A DNA stretch of 64,000 nucleotides, from NCBI RefSeq assembly GCF_047238305.1, contig NZ_JBDFMO010000001.1:682001-746000 (forward strand), given 5' to 3'. The first letter of the stretch is position 1. The number at the start of each line of letters is the position of its first letter. Below, piece after piece: positions 17,597 through 26,740 of the stretch. A program made the position numbers and the translations under genes. This DNA comes from Ferdinandcohnia sp047238305. GTDB lineage: Bacteria; Bacillota; Bacilli; Bacillales; Bacillaceae_L. Under the pieces are notes generated by a model. The model saw only the letters and a program-made list of their open reading frames with translations, was not told the origin of the DNA and made no database searches.

Positions 17597-17744
17597 ATCT
17601 TACTTTCATCATAAATAGGCAAGGATACCCCCTACTTCAATCGTGCGAACGGCGTAGCCCTACAAAATAGGGGGGGAATTGCCTCACCTATCTCTGTGAG
17701 GTTATTTACTTTCACTAAAAAATGATGTATTTTTAGTTAGTGAA

Positions 17745-17811
17745 AAGAGGTGGCCAAGCCAATATCGAAAATCATCACAAGGGAAAATTCATTCATTGGA
17801 GGTTAAATTAT
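17745..17811 (+). pseudogene. Leftover 3' end of a second AraC regulator gene
   Basis: In one frame this reads PSQYRKSSQGKIHSLEVKLY. It matches the end of the AraC regulator (PNQYRKLAQGKIHSGEIKLI) at both DNA and protein level. The body of that second copy is missing. The GGAGG inside it now serves as the ribosome site of the intact dtxR-like gene. Confidence 0.6.
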
Positions 17812-18186
17812 ATGAAGCTAAGTTCCATTTTAGAGGATTATTTGGAAACTATTTTCCTTTTGTCCAAGGAGGGAGTAGGCGTTCGTCTCTCCGATATTGC
17901 TGATAAGGTCGGGGTAACCAAGGCAAGCACAAATCGGGCGATGGCTACGCTCTCACAATTTGGACTTGTTCACAATGAACGTTACAAAGAAATTCATCTT
18001 ACTCCTAAGGGATACGAATATGCAAATGGGATATTTCACAAACATAAAGTTGTTAAACAATTTTTTATAGATATTCTACAAATAGATAAGGATATTGCCG
18101 ATCGGGAAGCCTGCCTGATTGAACATGTCATTAGTTCGAACTCGATCCGTGCAATGGAACATTTCATGAGACAACATTTACCATAG
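17812..18186 (+). CDS. DtxR/MntR-family metal-dependent regulator
   Basis: 124 residues from the ATG at 17812, 10 bases after GGAGG. The N-terminal winged helix (LEDYLETIFLLSKEG, then LSDIADKVGVTKASTNRAM) is followed by the dimerisation domain with metal-ligand candidates in DREACLIEHVIS. There is no SH3-like third domain, so it is the short MntR/EqbA type. It probably represses iron or manganese uptake genes when the metal is available, here most likely the ECF-ABC operon. The longer frame from 17740 runs through the araC remnant. Confidence 0.82.
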   Translation: MKLSSILEDYLETIFLLSKEGVGVRLSDIADKVGVTKASTNRAMATLSQFGLVHNERYKEIHLTPKGYEYANGIFHKHKVVKQFFIDILQIDKDIADREACLIEHVISSNSIRAMEHFMRQHLP

Positions 18187-18482
18187 TGACACATCTTTGC
18201 AATGCTCGTTCATCCCCATCTATGAACTTCTTTTCTAAATGCATCACAATTGATTTCTGGCCATTCCATGGTATAATCAACAACAACATAGATAATTAAC
18301 CAATTTTATGGTTAGCTCCCCAATAAACGCTTTTCAAAAAATACATCCTCAAAATAACGATATGTCGTTCACTTCTTTGGCATTATGAAGTCGGAGTTCC
18401 TCTACTCAAAGGAATTTGAAAGTGTAGAACATCAGAAAAATATTCCAACTACTATAATACGAAACGGATAAAGGCAAAATTA

Positions 18483-18516
18483 AAAATGAGTCCGGTGCAA
18501 TACCGAACTCATTTTA
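18483..18516. terminator. Hairpin with terminator features
   Basis: AAAATGAGT and ACTCATTTT pair around CCGGTGCAATACCG-type sequence that also pairs (CCGG/CCG). It has T-rich ends both ways. From 18187 to 18816 there is no gene; the interval holds this hairpin and repeat C. Confidence 0.55.
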
Positions 18517-18604
18517 CTCAAGCTGCCTTATGAAATAACCGTGTCTAACTTTTAGGGGTCACTTCACACCCGTTAAATGGCGAAGGATGTTTTTTATTTT
18601 TTAT

Positions 18605-18688
18605 GAAATGTTGCCAAAAGCAATTTATTACTCACAAACCCTTGAGGATCAAAGGGTTCAGGAGTCGTCTACATCATGCCGCCCATTC
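18605..18688 (-). repeat. Attachment-site-like repeat with GroEL-tail core (copy C)
   Basis: The core CTACATCATGCCGCCCAT (18669-18686) reads on the minus strand as Met-Gly-Gly-Met-Met-stop. To its left are an AACCCTT/AAGGGTT hairpin and TGTTGCCAAAAGCAA, laid out as in copy B. It lies between the uptake locus and the sorbitol genes. Confidence 0.65.
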
Positions 18689-18816
18689 ATCATGGCTTTT
18701 AATAGAGATAAATAGTTTTATAAAATTCATTGATATTATAGGTTTTCATCTTTCACTTAAAATATCTTAATATAGAGAAAAAAATGTCTATGAGCAAAAT
18801 TATGAGCATTTTTTAC

Positions 18817-18852
18817 AACAGAGATTAATAAAATTTTGTATTAATCTCTGTT
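18817..18852 (-). terminator. Terminator of the gutB-gutP-fruC unit
   Basis: AACAGAGATTAATA and TATTAATCTCTGTT form a perfect 14-base stem with an 8-base loop, just after the fruC stop. Confidence 0.7.
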
Positions 18853-18860
18853 AAATTCCT

Positions 18861-19859
18861 TCATACTTGTTGAAACAAAGAACTTTCTATCTCTTGAATA
18901 AAAGGCAGTGCTTCAATCGCTCCTATTTTTGTACAAACGAGAGCTCCAACCTTATTCGAAAAAGTCACAATATCACGTAGCTGCTCAAAATCATTATTAA
19001 TAGATTTAATATGATCAGTGTTCGCTAATCTAAATAAGGTTGCACCGACAAAAGCGTCACCTGCTCCTGTAGAATCAATTGATGTAACTGGAATGCTTTT
19101 TACAATTTCTTTTCTCTTTCCATTAGACAGCAGTGTTCCTCTTTTACCTAGCGTAACCGCTATAATTTTTGCTCCAATTGCATGAAGGCTATTAACACCT
19201 TCTTCATACTCTTTAGTACCTGTGATTATCTCTAGCTCGTCATCACTTATCTTAACAAAATCACTTAAAGCTATCGCCTTTTTTGAGAATGTAACAAACT
19301 CATTGACTCTTCCCTTCCATAAATCGCCGCGATAGTTGGGATCAAAAGATATAAATTGACCCAAATCCCTAGCATTGGACATAAGCTTTAAATAGGTTGT
19401 ACAAAATGGATCAGATAACATAGCCGTTGCGGAACCAAAATGGAGAATTTTCGCTTCACTTATTTTATCTTGATCTATATCCTCCATTGTTAACAGAGCA
19501 TCTGCTCCCCTTTGGAAGACAAAGTCTCGCTCTCCATTTTTCTTTAATGAAACAAAGGCCAGCGTTGTTGCGGCTTTCTTATCCATGACAAGCATGGATG
19601 TATCAACATTTACAGTATTCAATGTTTGTTTTAAAAAATAACCAAACGGATCCTTTCCTACTTTTCCGCTAAACGCTGCGTCTCCACCTAATTTTGCTAT
19701 CGCAGCTGATACATTTGCCGGTGCACCGCCAGCACTTTTTAAAAATTGGCGTCCCTCTATTAAATCAACTTCAACTTCAGTACAAAAAAAATCAATTAAT
19801 AACTCACCAACACATACAACTGAAAGATTTTTACTTCTATTATTTTGCACGTATATCAC
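18861..19859 (-). CDS. fruC: Fructokinase (PfkB/ribokinase family)
   Basis: 332 residues. The family's first signature (GGAPANVSAAIAKLGG) is at about residues 44-59. The second, with the catalytic aspartate (DSTGAGDAFVGATL), is near residue 265. It phosphorylates fructose made from sorbitol by the neighbouring dehydrogenase, feeding glycolysis. In B. subtilis the same order gutR-gutB-gutP-fruC is known. It is 79 bases after gutP in the same direction. The exact start is uncertain between two GTG codons. Confidence 0.85.
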   Translation of the reverse strand: MIYVQNNRSKNLSVVCVGELLIDFFCTEVEVDLIEGRQFLKSAGGAPANVSAAIAKLGGDAAFSGKVGKDPFGYFLKQTLNTVNVDTSMLVMDKKAATTLAFVSLKKNGERDFVFQRGADALLTMEDIDQDKISEAKILHFGSATAMLSDPFCTTYLKLMSNARDLGQFISFDPNYRGDLWKGRVNEFVTFSKKAIALSDFVKISDDELEIITGTKEYEEGVNSLHAIGAKIIAVTLGKRGTLLSNGKRKEIVKSIPVTSIDSTGAGDAFVGATLFRLANTDHIKSINNDFEQLRDIVTFSNKVGALVCTKIGAIEALPFIQEIESSLFQQV

Positions 19860-19938
19860 ACTCTTTTACTTATTCTAAATTTATGTTAGTCGAAGAAAGA
19901 TTTCATCTCTTTTTATTAATGAATAACGATATTCACTC

Positions 19939-21327
19939 CTAGTTAGACCTTTGCTCCAAATCTGAAATCATCTTTTTATATACTTTTTCGGTCAAAGGGT
20001 AGAAGCAGATGATTATGATGGAAAGTAAAATAAAAAGTCCTGGTATCAATGCATTCATATTTTTAATAGCGTTTAGTGAAGTTACTGTTTGATCTGCATT
20101 GGGAATATATCCTGCTATCCCTAAATAAATTGCAGAAAACGACCCAGCAAGTGCAACTCCTAATTTATTCGTAAAACTCATACTTGAAATAACAACCCCA
20201 TCTGCCCGAACTCCAGTTTTCCATTCAGCATAATCGACACAATCTGCAATCATACCCCAAGCAAGCGTATTCAATGGAGTAGTAAAAAATCCTGAAGCAA
20301 ACAACCAAATTAAAATGAAGGTGATCGAAGAATAGGGAGTAAAATGTAGCCCGATATACGAAATAAGAGATATAGCGGCCGATATAATCATCACATTCTT
20401 TCTACCCCATTTTTCAGAAAATACAGGTATAAATAAGTTACTAATTAACGCTGCACCAAAAAATAAAACAGTTCCAAAGAACACTAGTCCCTTTTGATCG
20501 ACATTGTACGTAAAGTAGTACACCATTGTACTGAGTTTAATATTAAACCCAATGGCAAACGCCAAAAATGATGAAGCAAGGATTAACAAAGGCTTGTTTT
20601 TAAACAAAACAGATAAAGTCATTTTCAACCCATGCTTCTCACTCTTTTTCGGAACAATTCGCTCTCGAACTGTAAAAAAGCTAAAAAGGTTCAAAACGAT
20701 ACTGACAATCGCGTAGACTAAAGCCGTCATCTGAAATCCAAATGCTTGATTCTCCCCACCTAAAGCTGTAGCAAGTGGTGTTGCACATGCAATGGAAAGG
20801 AGGATCCCAATATAAACCAATATCATACGTGTTGTCGTTAATACTGTTCTTTCCTGGACATCATTTGTAATCCGCCCAGTTAAGCTGTTAACTGGAATCG
20901 TTTGCATGCTAAAGGACATACCGAGTAAAATATATGTAATGTACGCATAGACAATGTTTCCAGTTGGTCCAAAGGTAGGAGTTGTAAAGCACAAGAAAGT
21001 AAATATTGCAAAAGGAAGTGAGACCCATAATAAATATGGTCTTGCTTTTCCCCACCTCGTGTTGGTCTTATCTAAAATAACTCCCATAATTGGATCGAAA
21101 ATCGCATCTAAAACTCTTACTACTAGAAATAAAGTTGCAATCACCGAGGGATGAATCCCACTGACGTCCGTATAATAGAATAGGAGATACGCGTTAACAA
21201 ATTGGAACACAATATTATATGACATATCTCCCATTCCGTATCCAATTCGTTCTAACCAGGGTAAGCCCGCACTAGATTTCTCATTGTTTTTAGACTTTAC
21301 TACCGGTAATTGTTCTGTTTCTATCAC
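19939..21327 (-). CDS. gutP: Sorbitol (glucitol) symporter, GPH family
   Basis: 462 residues with 12 hydrophobic segments. The glycoside-pentoside-hexuronide:cation symporter pattern is present: IGYGMGDMSYNIVFQF at the start, the DAIFDPIMG motif after helix 2, and the RWGKARPYLLW loop. Members carry sugars with H+ or Na+. Position between the dehydrogenase and fructokinase genes identifies sorbitol as the likely substrate. Confidence 0.85.
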   Translation of the reverse strand: MIETEQLPVVKSKNNEKSSAGLPWLERIGYGMGDMSYNIVFQFVNAYLLFYYTDVSGIHPSVIATLFLVVRVLDAIFDPIMGVILDKTNTRWGKARPYLLWVSLPFAIFTFLCFTTPTFGPTGNIVYAYITYILLGMSFSMQTIPVNSLTGRITNDVQERTVLTTTRMILVYIGILLSIACATPLATALGGENQAFGFQMTALVYAIVSIVLNLFSFFTVRERIVPKKSEKHGLKMTLSVLFKNKPLLILASSFLAFAIGFNIKLSTMVYYFTYNVDQKGLVFFGTVLFFGAALISNLFIPVFSEKWGRKNVMIISAAISLISYIGLHFTPYSSITFILIWLFASGFFTTPLNTLAWGMIADCVDYAEWKTGVRADGVVISSMSFTNKLGVALAGSFSAIYLGIAGYIPNADQTVTSLNAIKNMNALIPGLFILLSIIIICFYPLTEKVYKKMISDLEQRSN

Positions 21328-21606
21328 AATCTACACCTCCAGAAACCGTTTCAAAATTCATTTACATTAGAATTATTCAATTCGATAAGTTGGATCTGGT
21401 AAACCAATCTCTCAATTCCTCCTTCCATAAAAAGTAACACTTAGTTTTTGAATATTCGAGGTTTCACTTCACTTGCAATCTTTTTAATTAGCTTTGGAGA
21501 AGGATTAACTATCATCATTAATCCGCTCCAAAAGATTTAGACTTTACTAAATTAAAAAGTGAGTCCTTTTTCCTAAGTATCGGAAATATTTATCATTAAG
21601 GACAGG

Positions 21607-22668
21607 TTAGTCATTTGGATAGATGATGATTTTTAAACACTCATTTTTATAATTGAGTGCTCGTTCCATCGCTTCACCAGTATTTGCTAATGAATAGCGA
21701 TCTGTTATAAGATGCATAGTGTCAACCATACCGTTAGCCAGAAATTGAATCCCTTTTGGATACGTATTTGCATATCGGAAAATGCCATAAATATCAATTT
21801 CATTGTCAGCGATAAATGGCACATTAAGAGGTATTTCATTTTGTGAAGGTAAACCGACAATCGCAAGTTTTCCACCCCGGCGCACAGAAGCTAGAGCGGA
21901 TTTTAGCGCTGCTGGATTTCCAGCTGTTTCCCAAGCAACGTCAACTCCTCTGCTATTTGTAATACAAGAGATTTCATTTAGAACATCTTGTTCTCGAATA
22001 TTAATCACATGAGTTGCACCCATTTTTTTTGCAGCATCGAGCCGTAAAGGCTCCAAGTCAGTTACGATGATAGTGCTTGCCCCAAATGCTTTGGCAGCAG
22101 CAACGGCCATTAGCCCGACTGGTCCCATTCCCATAATCGCAATCGTTGATCCAGGTTGGAGATTTGTTCTATTAGCTGCATGGATACCGACAGAAAAAGG
22201 TTCAATTAATGCAGCTTCTTCAAAAGAAAGCGAGTCTGGAATCGAAAAGACAAAGTCTTGTCTCATTTTGATATATTGGACAAACGCACCGTCATTCGGT
22301 GGTGTTGCCAAAAACTGTACATCTGGACAAAGGTTATAACGGCCCTCTTTACACGCTTCGCAATGTCCGCAGGTTACACCTGGTTCGATCGCCACGCGAT
22401 CACCAACTTTAAATTGATTTACAGACGATCCAACAGCGGCAATTACACCTGAGCATTCATGACCGAGGATAAATGGCTTCTCCACAATGTATTTGCCAAT
22501 TCTGCCATGGGTATAATAATGTAAATCTGAACCACAGATTCCAACGGCCATGACCTTAATCAAAACTTCATCACGGTTGATTTCAGGTATAGGTAATGTT
22601 TCAATGCTAATTTCTCTCATGCTGTGCATGACAGCTGCTTTCATGTTTTTCGGTACTGTGTTATTCAT
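21607..22668 (-). CDS. gutB: Sorbitol (L-iditol) 2-dehydrogenase, zinc type
   Basis: 353 residues, a medium-chain dehydrogenase. Catalytic zinc ligands are Cys45 (GICGSDLH), His70 and Glu71 (GHECSG). Structural zinc cysteines are Cys100, Cys103, Cys106 and Cys114. The nucleotide fold shows GMGPVG near residue 175, followed by VTDLEP whose Asp favours NAD. It oxidises sorbitol to fructose. It is first in the operon, divergent from gutR, with a 300-base regulatory gap. Confidence 0.88.
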   Translation of the reverse strand: MNNTVPKNMKAAVMHSMREISIETLPIPEINRDEVLIKVMAVGICGSDLHYYTHGRIGKYIVEKPFILGHECSGVIAAVGSSVNQFKVGDRVAIEPGVTCGHCEACKEGRYNLCPDVQFLATPPNDGAFVQYIKMRQDFVFSIPDSLSFEEAALIEPFSVGIHAANRTNLQPGSTIAIMGMGPVGLMAVAAAKAFGASTIIVTDLEPLRLDAAKKMGATHVINIREQDVLNEISCITNSRGVDVAWETAGNPAALKSALASVRRGGKLAIVGLPSQNEIPLNVPFIADNEIDIYGIFRYANTYPKGIQFLANGMVDTMHLITDRYSLANTGEAMERALNYKNECLKIIIYPND

Positions 22669-22869
22669 CGATAATTTCCTTTCTGCATCAGACTCGTCTA
22701 TACATGACTAAAATTTTGATAACTACATCTTGTTTTCACAAGTACATCCATTTATTCTTTTCTTGCTAACGATGATGTCTCTTAATGTCATGATGTAAGT
22801 GCATACATGCCTGGTTTTTATTTTACAAAAAATAATTTTACATGTTTATCCAAGGTTCGAGTAGCTTTT

Positions 22870-22904
22870 GATACTGTATAAAAGTACAGTATCACTGTAC
22901 TTTT
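22870..22904. promoter_or_regulatory. Nested palindromes between gutB and gutR, likely GutR operator
   Basis: AAAAGTACAGT (22880-22890) and ACTGTACTTTT (22894-22904) are perfect arms with a 3-base spacer. A second dyad, GATACTGTA (22870-22878) and TACAGTATC (22885-22893), shares its right part with the first. The two dyads cannot both form hairpins at once. The site is 73 bases before gutR. It is the only strong dyad in the intergenic region. Confidence 0.6.
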
Positions 22905-22976
22905 TACTTTTAGGTTTTTCATATACAAAAAGAGATTTATTGGTAAAATGAAGACATTAGGAGGTGGGTTACTACT

Positions 22977-25499
22977 ATGGCTGAACTTGAAGACCAGAAA
23001 AAATTCGCGGAACTGTTATCTTTAGGTGTTAAATCCTTAAAACTCCATCCTGATTATAAGATACTAAGAAAAAAAAATGAGACTAATCCATCAGGACAAT
23101 CTTATTTAGATAAAATCGCTTACCAGCTAGGTGTCTCTTCCAACACAATAAAAAGCTGGATTGGACAAATGGGCGCAAAATATATTCCTGGCCGGATTGA
23201 CGACGGAAAGTTATTCGGGATTCTCTGGATCATACTTGAAAAAACGGATATGAATAGTCAATGGTTTACCGAACTACTCGAGACCACTACGATACCTGTT
23301 ATCAGTCCCGCCTTACGTGTATGGGTAACGTCATGTCTAAAAAAAGCAATAACGTTACGAAATGATGGGTCATTCGGTGCACCTCTTGATGAAGATATTG
23401 AAAAAGTAGTGACACGATTGTTTCAGGATATACAAGACAGTGACACGAATACGTATCAAGAACAACCATTATCGCATAATTTGCCAACACGCTTGACAAG
23501 TAACTTTATCGGACGAAGACTTGATGTGGAAGCAATCCGTCATTGGCTTCTTTCTACTTCACCAGTTTGTTTAATTACCGGATGGGCTGGTATGGGAAAA
23601 ACGACAATTGCCCTTGAGGTAGCCTATGCTTGTGCCAGGGACTACTACGGGGGTACTGTAAGATTTGGCGTAGATTGGCCAACATTTAAATGTATTATCT
23701 GGGTTAGTGCAGATTGGAAAGGATTAAGCTTTGGTGATTTTTTAAATACAATTGCTTATCAACTCGGGCGTGTGGAACAAATAGATAAATCGATTAATGA
23801 AAAACGTTTCGTTGTCCGTAATGCATTAGCTCATTATTCCAGGAATGAGCCTGTTTTGTTTATTATAGATAGCATCGATACCGCCGAAAGTGAAATACAC
23901 GAATTCATTACTAATCTTCCTCAAGGTGTAAAGGTAATTCTTACATCTCGTGAGAACTTAAATCTAAGATACATGGATGCCTTGCCAGAAATGGTGACCA
24001 TTCAGCTTAAAGGCCTTGAAAAAGAGGAAGCTCTTAATTTTCTTTCTTATGAAATAAATCGTTACTTACAAACATGTAATTCTCCAATGAAACGAAAAAA
24101 AATAGAGCAGTTATTAACGACTTCCCCTGAAATCAAGCATCAGTTAATTTTAGCAACCGCTGGAAATCCTAAAGCGATGGCTCTGAGCATAGTGTATATT
24201 TCAGATAATGAAATTCCAACTCAGAAACTAATTCACGAGCTAGGCAAAGCGGGCTACTCCCTGTTAGAACTTTTTGACTTCCTTTTCGGGCGCACATGGA
24301 AACGATGTGATGAAAGTACTCAGCGACTATGGCAGGTGCTATGCTTTTTCAGCAAACCTCCTGATGAAGAGAGCTGGGCTGCAGCTGCGGGATTAGATGT
24401 TCGAAAGTTTCATTATGCGGTTGAACAAATGCGGAACCATGCCCTAATTCAACCAGAACGTGTTGAAGGGGATTTATATTATCTCGGACATCAAACTGTC
24501 GTAGCTTATGGCGAACAGCACTTGTCTGAGAATCAAGATTTTGAAAAGGAAGCGCGCATTCGATGGGGCCATTATTATATTCATTACTTAGAAACACATT
24601 TAAAACGAGAACAGCCAAATTCTGTTTATTGGAGTTATCTTCTCGGTCGTGACTTGGAGCAAATTAAGAAAGAATGGCCGAACATCCTTAAGGTTTTAGA
24701 GTGGTCAAGTCAAGCTAAAAAAAAGGAGCTATTAATTGAACTCATCATCCGGATAAGTCATTTTTTAAGTCGGATTAACTTGCCATTACGAATCGAATAT
24801 GGACTAAAAGCGGCTGATTATGCCAATCAATTAGAAAGAAAGACACTTGAAGCATTTTTTAGAATTGATACATTAGGTTGGGCACTTATAGAAGTCAATG
24901 ACTTGGACGGAGCCCTTCAACAAATCGAAGCCGGTCTTCAAATACTCGAGCATTTAAATTCTGATCATACGGATGTTTACGACTTAAAGGTTTGGGGACT
25001 TACCTTAAAATCGCGACTATTTTTAAAAGCAAATAAACGAGAGAAAGCGGAAGCTATTTTAGAAAAAGTAAAGGATGTACAGACTACACCTATTATTCAG
25101 CATCGAGTTTTATTAGTTCGAGGAGACCTATGCTTATTGCATAGAAATTTTGAAGCAGCAATCCAATTATACGAAGCGGCCAACGAAATCAGCTCAATCT
25201 ATGGCGGTGAAAAAACGATTGAAGCCTATTTTCATCTTGGTGTCGCCTATGTGAATTGTGACGAATTCGATAAGGCAAAAGCAGCTTTTGATCATATTCT
25301 CTATGACAAAAATAAGGCGAATCAAATTGAGTTAATTTATTATCATTATGGGATGGCTCAATTGTTATCACGCAAAGGAGATTATACAAAAGCGCTAAAA
25401 TCAAACCTAAAGGCTATCAACCTTATAGATTCATGGGAACCAACCATTAGTATTCGAAAAGAAGTAGAACAGCTTAATAAGTTAATTGAAAGTAATTAA
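22977..25499 (+). CDS. gutR: GutR-like sorbitol operon activator (HTH, NB-ARC ATPase, TPR)
   Basis: 840 residues, near the length of B. subtilis GutR. Residues about 43-66 form a helix-turn-helix (LDKIAYQLGVSSNTIKSW). The STAND-type ATPase follows, with Walker A GWAGMGKTT at 202-210, a Walker B-like VLFIIDSID and the sensor strand VILTSRENL. The last 300 residues are helical repeats of TPR type (HLGVAYVNCDEFDKAKAAF and others) that likely bind the inducer or partner. It activates gutB when sorbitol is present, using ATP. The start ATG follows GGAGG. Confidence 0.85.
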   Translation: MAELEDQKKFAELLSLGVKSLKLHPDYKILRKKNETNPSGQSYLDKIAYQLGVSSNTIKSWIGQMGAKYIPGRIDDGKLFGILWIILEKTDMNSQWFTELLETTTIPVISPALRVWVTSCLKKAITLRNDGSFGAPLDEDIEKVVTRLFQDIQDSDTNTYQEQPLSHNLPTRLTSNFIGRRLDVEAIRHWLLSTSPVCLITGWAGMGKTTIALEVAYACARDYYGGTVRFGVDWPTFKCIIWVSADWKGLSFGDFLNTIAYQLGRVEQIDKSINEKRFVVRNALAHYSRNEPVLFIIDSIDTAESEIHEFITNLPQGVKVILTSRENLNLRYMDALPEMVTIQLKGLEKEEALNFLSYEINRYLQTCNSPMKRKKIEQLLTTSPEIKHQLILATAGNPKAMALSIVYISDNEIPTQKLIHELGKAGYSLLELFDFLFGRTWKRCDESTQRLWQVLCFFSKPPDEESWAAAAGLDVRKFHYAVEQMRNHALIQPERVEGDLYYLGHQTVVAYGEQHLSENQDFEKEARIRWGHYYIHYLETHLKREQPNSVYWSYLLGRDLEQIKKEWPNILKVLEWSSQAKKKELLIELIIRISHFLSRINLPLRIEYGLKAADYANQLERKTLEAFFRIDTLGWALIEVNDLDGALQQIEAGLQILEHLNSDHTDVYDLKVWGLTLKSRLFLKANKREKAEAILEKVKDVQTTPIIQHRVLLVRGDLCLLHRNFEAAIQLYEAANEISSIYGGEKTIEAYFHLGVAYVNCDEFDKAKAAFDHILYDKNKANQIELIYYHYGMAQLLSRKGDYTKALKSNLKAINLIDSWEPTISIRKEVEQLNKLIESN

Positions 25500-25577
25500 C
25501 AGAAACAATAATTAAATCATTTTAAAAGTACTTTATGGGTTTAGCCTTTAAAATTAAATAAAGGTTTTAAACACTTT

Positions 25578-25619
25578 TAAAGGCGTGAGTTCGATATTGA
25601 ACCGGGCTCATGCTTTTTT
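25578..25619 (+). terminator. Terminator of gutR
   Basis: GCGTGAG and CTCATGC pair with an inner TTCGATATTGAA dyad; TTTTTTA follows. It lies about 80 bases after the gutR stop. Confidence 0.65.
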
Positions 25620-25830
25620 AATTTTACAATAAAAGAGATTCACCAATGTCTAAGTAATACAGATGTTAATTCAAAAAGCAATGAACATTTATTCATATAA
25701 ACAATATAAAAGAATAGGCCTTTCATCAGTTCTGTAAACTAATGAAAGACCTTCTCTAATAAAATGGTTTTATAAAAAACAAGCACTTTTTACTACTATT
25801 CTTAAATGTATGAGCATTTTTCTTTTATTC

Positions 25831-25884
25831 ACTTAAAAACCATAAATTATCAAGGCTTTATGATGATTACATCATGCCGCCCAT
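25831..25884 (-). repeat. Attachment-site-like repeat with intact GroEL-tail core (copy D), probable prophage left end
   Basis: TTACATCATGCCGCCCAT (25867-25884) reads on the minus strand as Met-Gly-Gly-Met-Met-stop(TAA), the best preserved of four copies. To its left is an AAGCC/GGTTT-type hairpin zone. The prophage genes begin directly to the right. If groEL is the target, the complete gene should lie beyond the right end of the window. Apart from this site and the direct repeat, 25620-26008 holds no gene. Confidence 0.65.
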
Positions 25885-25896
25885 AACTCTAACTCC

Positions 25897-25976
25897 TGTA
25901 ATATCTTTAACGATGTTTAATAAAATGGCTCTGTAGAGCGGTTTTTTAATAGTTAAGGTGTAATATCTTTAACGAT
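25897..25976 (+). repeat. Pair of 18-bp direct repeats at the prophage left end
   Basis: TGTAATATCTTTAACGAT occurs at 25897-25914 and again at 25959-25976, identical, 62 bases apart. A small GCTCT/AGAGC hairpin lies between them. Their place just inside repeat D fits integrase or excisionase arm sites. Confidence 0.5.
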
Positions 25977-26008
25977 AGTTTACAACTATTCACGACCTTG
26001 CGTTACCT

Positions 26009-26206
26009 TTATGTTACCCATTTGTTACTCTGATTCACCTCTAGCCACATAAAAAAGTCTTCGGCCATAATCCTTTTGGTATTGCCGATTATAATTAAAG
26101 GACAAATATTTAAATCTAATAAACGATTAGCTTCAGCCGATGAAATTTTCAATATGTCCTGAATGTGTTGAGCATTTAGAAATCTGGGCAGTCGTCTTTG
26201 TTGCAT
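26009..26206 (-). CDS. Small DNA-binding protein, excisionase-like
   Basis: 65 residues from the ATG at 26206, behind GGGAGAG. The pattern FLNAQHIQDILKISSAEANRLLD resembles the MerR/excisionase-type winged helix that starts with a helix reading an AT-rich site; the end is the family-like DFFMWLE. It lies 30 bases from the direct repeats and divergent from an XRE-type regulator. A role in excision or in controlling the left-end module is inferred. Confidence 0.5.
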   Translation of the reverse strand: MQQRRLPRFLNAQHIQDILKISSAEANRLLDLNICPLIIIGNTKRIMAEDFFMWLEVNQSNKWVT

Positions 26207-26284
26207 TGTATTCTCTCCCTTTTCAAATTGAATCCTTGCTTTATCCAAGTTATAATTTAAACATATTGGATAAGGAGGAAATTC

Positions 26285-26503
26285 ATGGCACTCCGTAGAG
26301 GGAGATGCCGATTGTCTTCACTGCTAGGAGACATGACTCCAGCAGAATTTGCGCGAAGAATGTGTGTGAACGAGTCAACCGTCTCGCGCTGGATCAAAAA
26401 TCAACGAGATATGCGTTACGAAAATGCTGTCTTGGCAGCTAGAATCCTAAATTGTCACGCAGAAGACTTCTACGAATGGATCGAGGAAGATAACCGGCTC
26501 TAG
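26285..26503 (+). CDS. XRE/Cro-type small regulator
   Basis: 72 residues with one helix-turn-helix (MTPAEFARRMCVNESTVSRWIKNQR, about residues 17-41). The ATG has GGAGG upstream. It faces away from the excisionase-like gene with a 78-base gap, a common switch layout in mobile elements. Confidence 0.7.
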   Translation: MALRRGRCRLSSLLGDMTPAEFARRMCVNESTVSRWIKNQRDMRYENAVLAARILNCHAEDFYEWIEEDNRL

Positions 26504-26532
26504 GTGGGTTTATTCACCCTCCCGCCGGGTAA

Positions 26533-26553
26533 AACTTGCCATATAGGCAAGTT
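26533..26553 (+). terminator. Terminator after the XRE gene
   Basis: AACTTGCC and GGCAAGTT pair around ATATA, followed by TTTG. It lies 30 bases after the stop. The stretch 26554-26740 holds no gene. Confidence 0.65.
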
Positions 26554-26740
26554 TTTGAGCAAGTTTTATTATCTTTCTTATATATTTACCATAGTTTCAT
26601 GGCAAAATTTGTAGATTTTTGTCGTAAATATTACAGGAAATATTTGTTATTAACAGAACGTTCATAATTACTATTAGACAGGACAGTAAAGTATAATCTA
26701 CCAAAGATTACGGGGAGGTTTTGGGTGAGGTTTTGAGAGA

